DNA of 64,000 bases, taken from Heterodera schachtii (lineage: Eukaryota > Nematoda > Chromadorea > Rhabditida > Heteroderidae). The stretch covers positions 663,852 through 727,851 of the forward strand of contig SIJG01000007.1 in NCBI GenBank assembly GCA_023374025.1, given 5' to 3'. Of this stretch, positions 60,101 through 64,000 are shown in pieces; position 1 is the first letter of the stretch, and every line of letters begins with the position of its first letter. The position numbers were made by a program, and so were the translations under genes. The notes beneath the pieces are model-generated. The model had not been told where the DNA came from and ran no database searches. It worked only from the letters and a program-made list of their open reading frames with translations.

Positions 60101-61909
60101 AGAAAAAATATAACATAATGCTGAAGTAAGTAAGTATCTATCAAACAGTCAGTCAAAAACTGAGAAGAAGAAAAAATTGGGTGAGAGAAAGAGGGGGAAA
60201 AAGGGGGGAGAGAGAGGGGGAGAGGGGGGGGGGGGATGAGTTGGCCAACTAAAATGACGAATGAGCAAGGGCAGGGGGTGGGAAAGCCACAAAATTTGGT
60301 TGACAAAAATTGGGGGTGGGAAAGTTGAAAACTCAAAATTGAACCACCAAATTTTTTCATAATTTCAGCCATCCTGGACAAAGAAGAAAAAAACAATTCT
60401 GATGATGGAATTCACTCTAATGGATTATCTTCATTGTCTTTTGAAAGCCTACAAATGGTTTTTTCCCTTTTTTAATTGTATTAAAAGCGGGGACCACGGG
60501 GGAGGGGGGGGGGGGCGGGAGGGATGCGCACCGACCAACGAGCAAATGGGAGAAATGGGCGGGGGGGGGGGGTAAGGGACAGTCACCGCCGCCGCAATGA
60601 CCGCGAAAGTGTCGTCGCCGGCGGCGGGGATAAATGGGCAAAGGTTGTTTTTGTTGCCCCCTCCACCCCCCCCCCCCCCCCTCGGATTGGCTTTCAGAAA
60701 CAAATGTTTGGCCTAAGCAAAGTGTCGGATGTATTTGGGGGGGCGGGGGGGAGGGGAAGGGATCCATTGCCAAAATAAATGGGCCAATAAAAGCGAACGG
60801 AGGGAAAAGGGAGAAAATGTGGGCAGAAAGACGGATGATCAGCAGAAACACATGGAAAAGGCCAAGGATTTGGGGGAAATGTTTTCCCAATTATTTTTGT
60901 GTCAAAATTAGGCGGAGGGACTGAAATTTTGGGGGAAACGAAAATAAAAAGCAGAAAAGCCGCCCCGGGCAAATCAGTCCCATTAAAGCCAAAATTAAGC
61001 GTCAAATTGGGAAGAGGGAATTTTCGATGGATTCGATTAGCCACCGATTCATTCCATCCGCCGGTGGCGCAAAAATGACGACGACATTTCGCGGTCGGAG
61101 GCCATTTTTTGGCGATAAGGGGGGGGGCGATAAGGGGAACAAAAGCTGTCGATCGGACTGATAAACGAATGATAAAACAAAATGGAGAGAAAAAGCGTTG
61201 AAAAGGCAGCAGCCATCGCCGGGGGGGGGGGGGGGGGGAACGCCCTCCCCAATTTTTGTGTCTTTCTCACCGAACCCGCACATTTATTACTGAACAATAA
61301 TTAGTCGGGGAAGAATAAGTGGCATTGGTTACTAATCATTAACAGCAAACTGTCGGTCCCTTTTGATCATGTTTCATTTTCGACTTTTAACCGGCATTTT
61401 GCTCGGCTTAATGGCCAAATTAAACCAATTAAATTAATTAATTGATCGAATTTTAACATTTTCGTTTGAACTTTTCCCTGATTTAACCTGCTTTTGTTGA
61501 GAAATGCGAATAAAATTATAATACAATAATGAGAGAATGAGAAATGTGAGTGAAGTCCACAAAAAAAGTTATGTAACAAATAAAAATTTCAGAATTAAAT
61601 GGGCTAAAAATGCACGTGATACAATTTTGGTAATTGGTTGTTGACCGGTAAAAAAGCAAATTGGGGGGGAGAGAGGAAAGAGGGGGAGAGAGATGAAAAG
61701 AGGGAGAGAGAGAACGAGAGAGGGAGAGAGAAGATAGGGATCAAAGAGTCATTCTAACAATACAGTAATGTGAAACAAAAGTAATTAGAGAAATAGGAAA
61801 TTGAATTATCAAAAGAGAGAGAGTGAGCGAGTGAGAGAGAGAAAAGGAGAGAGAGAGAGAAAACGACGGTGGATTAACAAATGATTTGCGAGTGATCGAT
61901 CGGCGGTGA
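57115..61909. other. 4.8-kb gene-poor region with dense G/C homopolymers
   Basis: Between the PDE8 start and the FHOD stop. No exon or RNA gene that I can support. C or G runs of nine or more occur at about 57473, 57658, 58222, 58530, 58575, 58605, 58697, 58711, 59540, 59578, 59655, 59686, 59793, 60225, 60505, 60560, 60668 and 61220. Long frames (for example 58371-58769, 59210-59842) are Gly/Pro/Ser/Arg-rich products of such tracts. Confidence 0.6.
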
Positions 61910-64000
61910 CTAGAAATTTGCATTGTTAATGTTGTTGTTCAGCTCCACCAGCTGATCCTGTCGGATTGTTCGCGTCCGTCGCAGCACATTGTCTTCTGTG
62001 GGGGGGGGGATTGCTTTCACTCACTTTCCTTCCGTTTGAATTTTGTCAATTAAATCGGTTAATTACCCCCCCCCCCCCTCCCGCTCTCCCGTTCGGCCCT
62101 TTTTCAATTTGTATCGCCACTTACGCGATTTTCGGTTGAATGCCCGCGCGCGTCTTCGGCCTGCATCTCGCGCGTCCGCGTGTGCCGTCACTGTTCGGAC
62201 AACGCCGTCAAGCAGTTCGTCGTCATCAGCGGCGACGCCAGTTGTAATTCCGGCACCGTTTTTCATTGCTAAAATGCCAATAAATTGGAAGGTGCCATTT
62301 CCGTTTGTCCGTGCCGTATTACCTTCCGTTTGTGCCGCGATTCTCGACTTGTCCACCGCCACCGCTGTGCCCGGTCCGATCCGTTTTCGCAGCAGCGTTT
62401 CGTCTCCGTTGGCAGCGCCTCCTCCGGCCAAAATGCGCGACATTTCTTGATGGCGCTACAATGGCATAACACCCAATTATCATCGCTCGTGTCCCCGATT
62501 TGCCTCTTTGTCTGTTAATGGCACTTCACCACCGCCGCGTCCGACTCCGCCGGACCGTTTCCGCTGCACCGCCGCGTTCTGTGCCGCGCCGATCATCATC
62601 CCACGCGTTTTGTTCCGCTCCCGCTTCTCCTGCAGGCGTTTCCGCGTTTGCAGAATTTTGTCCCTGGAAATGATGCGATTAAAAGGATTTTTCCATCAAT
62701 TTTTGGTTTTCTACCTGCTCGTCCGGTACTCCAACGCAAATTCAATGACCATTTTGAACACGTTCAACGGCTTTTGGTCCTTCACTTCGCCGTGGGCATA
62801 TCCAAAATAGAGCAGAAAGGCGCTCCATCTGAACAACAGCGGTGCCACCAATGCTTCGGATTAGTGGCTCTTCCCTTATGCTTTTCTTTTCCCATTTGGC
62901 ATTCCCTTGGCTTTTTGGCATTCCGTTGGCTTTTCCTGGCATTCCCTTGGCTTTTCCTTTCCCATTTGGCATTCCGTTGGCTTTTCCTAGGATTCCGTTG
63001 GCTTTTCCTTTCCCATTTGGCATTCCGTTGGCTTTCCTTTCCCAATTGGCATTCCCTAGGCTTTTTCTTTCCCATTTGGCATTCTCTTGGGTTTTCCCTT
63101 CGGCTTTTCTTTTCCCATTTGGCTTTCCCTAGGCTTTCCATTTCCCATTTGGCATTCTCTTGGCTTTTCCTTTCCCATTTGGCGTTCCCTTGGCTTTTCC
63201 TTCGGTTTTTCCTTTCCCATTTGGCATTCTCTTGGCTTTTCCTTCGGCATTCCCTCCTCTTTCGCTTTGCTTTTACCTGTGCGTCGTCGTCCTTTGCACG
63301 TGTTTCAACCGATGGATTCGTTCGGCCACTTCGGTCAGAAATGCGTTCACTTTGTTCTTCATCGAACTGTTGTTGTCCTTCTGCGATATCTTGGACACAT
63401 AGTCAAAGCACGCTTTACAGTCCGTCTCCATTTTCTTCAAATTGTCGAAAACCGAATCGAAGTCGAGCTGAAAAAGGGGGGGGGGAGTGAGTGGGTGCCA
63501 TTGAATGAAAAGTGCCAATGCCATCAATTAGTTGGTGTGTACCCGTGAACTCCTCGACACTGAGCCAAGTTCGCCGTACAAATCTGTCCCGTCCGAGTAA
63601 TGGTCGATCATGTACTCGGCCAAGTGGTGCGTCAACGGATATTTATGCACGGGGTCTTTCACCTCTGACGCACGGCTCAGATAGTCCAATTGGAAGGCTT
63701 TTATCTGAAAAAGTGCCAATGCCCGTGGCTTTTCCCTCGGCATGGCTTTTCCCGGCTTACGTCAGTGCCGTTCAGTGCGTTTCCAATGCTCAGCAGCATT
63801 CCCATGGCCACTCTGAACGTCTTCGACTCTTCGATCTCTTTCATCGCGTTGTTCCACTCCATCAGCGCCTCCGCCACTTCCTTCTCCACGTTTTGATAGT
63901 CCAACATGAACAGCCACAGGCGAAGACGCTCCAACAGACAATCGATTTCACTCAGACTGAGCATGAACTGCTCCGCCTGGCCCAGCGGAATGTCCGGGTT
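61910..64000 (-). CDS. FHOD: FHOD-family formin, 3' part (FH2 end and C-terminal autoregulatory region); continues past the window
   Basis: Exons from 64000 downward: MLSLSEIDCLLERLRLW, EKEVAEALMEWNNAM, TFRVAMGMLLSIGNALNGTD (to 63761), IKAFQLDYLSRASEVKD, DLYGELGSVSRSSR, LDFDSVFDNLKKMETDC, FLTEVAERIHRLKHVQ, AFLLYFGYAHGEVKDQ, FKMVIEFALEYRTSR, then LQEKRERNKTRGMMI. This is the C-terminal FH2 domain of FHOD formins. A later exon, DDELLDGVVRTVTAHADA then RRRARAFNRKSR, fits the diaphanous autoregulatory domain. The last exon gives VLRRTRTIRQDQLVELNN with TAG at 61910-61912. FHOD formins bundle and elongate actin; the C. elegans member acts in muscle and epidermis. The 5' part, including the N-terminal regulatory region, lies outside the window. 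Confidence 0.88.
62880..63260. repeat. Minisatellite in an FHOD intron
   Basis: About 15 imperfect units of roughly 20-28 bp built from CCCATTTGGCATTCC and (C/G)TTGGCTTTTCCTTT. It fills most of the intron between the HVQRTTTHR and WSAFLLYFGY exons. Translated on the minus strand it gives a repeating GKAKGMPNGKE-like peptide, but there is no splice support for coding use. Confidence 0.85.

Overview
The window is nuclear DNA of an invertebrate eukaryote, most likely a nematode. The genes are split by many short introns (often 45-80 nt), protein matches are animal-wide (ANP32, hnRNP M, SF3B3, class IIa HDAC, PDE8, FHOD formin, IFT70/DYF-1), and non-coding DNA is rich in homopolymer G/C runs and small inverted-repeat transposons. 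The phylum call rests on gene content and intron style. A plant-parasitic tylenchid is my best guess but is not proven by anything in the sequence.

Layout. 0.5-10.3 kb is a compact housekeeping cluster: ANP32 (-) diverges from an hnRNP M-type RNA-binding protein (+), followed by a PTC7-type mitochondrial phosphatase (-), the ribosome biogenesis factor RPF2 (+) and the dynactin subunit DCTN6 (-). Two identical tRNA-Arg(TCG) genes follow. 11.2-26.2 kb is a rearranged block. It holds an intact class IIa histone deacetylase and a TSSK-like kinase, both (-), then a broken IFT70/TTC30 (dyf-1) gene, then a second near-identical copy of part of the HDAC plus the whole kinase. The second copy carries a 1.6-kb deletion sealed by a 46-bp filler copied from the HDAC itself.

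26.6-40.7 kb is one large gene for the splicing factor SF3B3. A 6.9-kb intron in it contains a complete aminergic-type GPCR gene on the opposite strand. Adenosylhomocysteinase (AHCY) follows. 43.8-48.5 kb is a nest of non-autonomous transposons, including two hAT-like elements sharing TAGAGA ends and 8-bp target duplications. 47.3-50.7 kb encodes an unusual protein: an F-box-like N-terminus followed by two Cu/Zn-superoxide-dismutase-like domains that have lost most metal ligands. 51.8-57.1 kb is a PDE8-type cyclic-nucleotide phosphodiesterase (-). 57.1-61.9 kb has no gene I can support. 61.9-64 kb is the 3' part of an FHOD-family formin (-) that continues past the window.

The genes are not an operon-like functional set. 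Most are independent housekeeping or signalling genes. The points of interest are the duplicated and decayed HDAC/TSSK/TTC30 block, the pseudo-SOD protein and the transposon families. Exon boundaries were placed by hand from splice signals and protein conservation, so family calls are firmer than exact ends.
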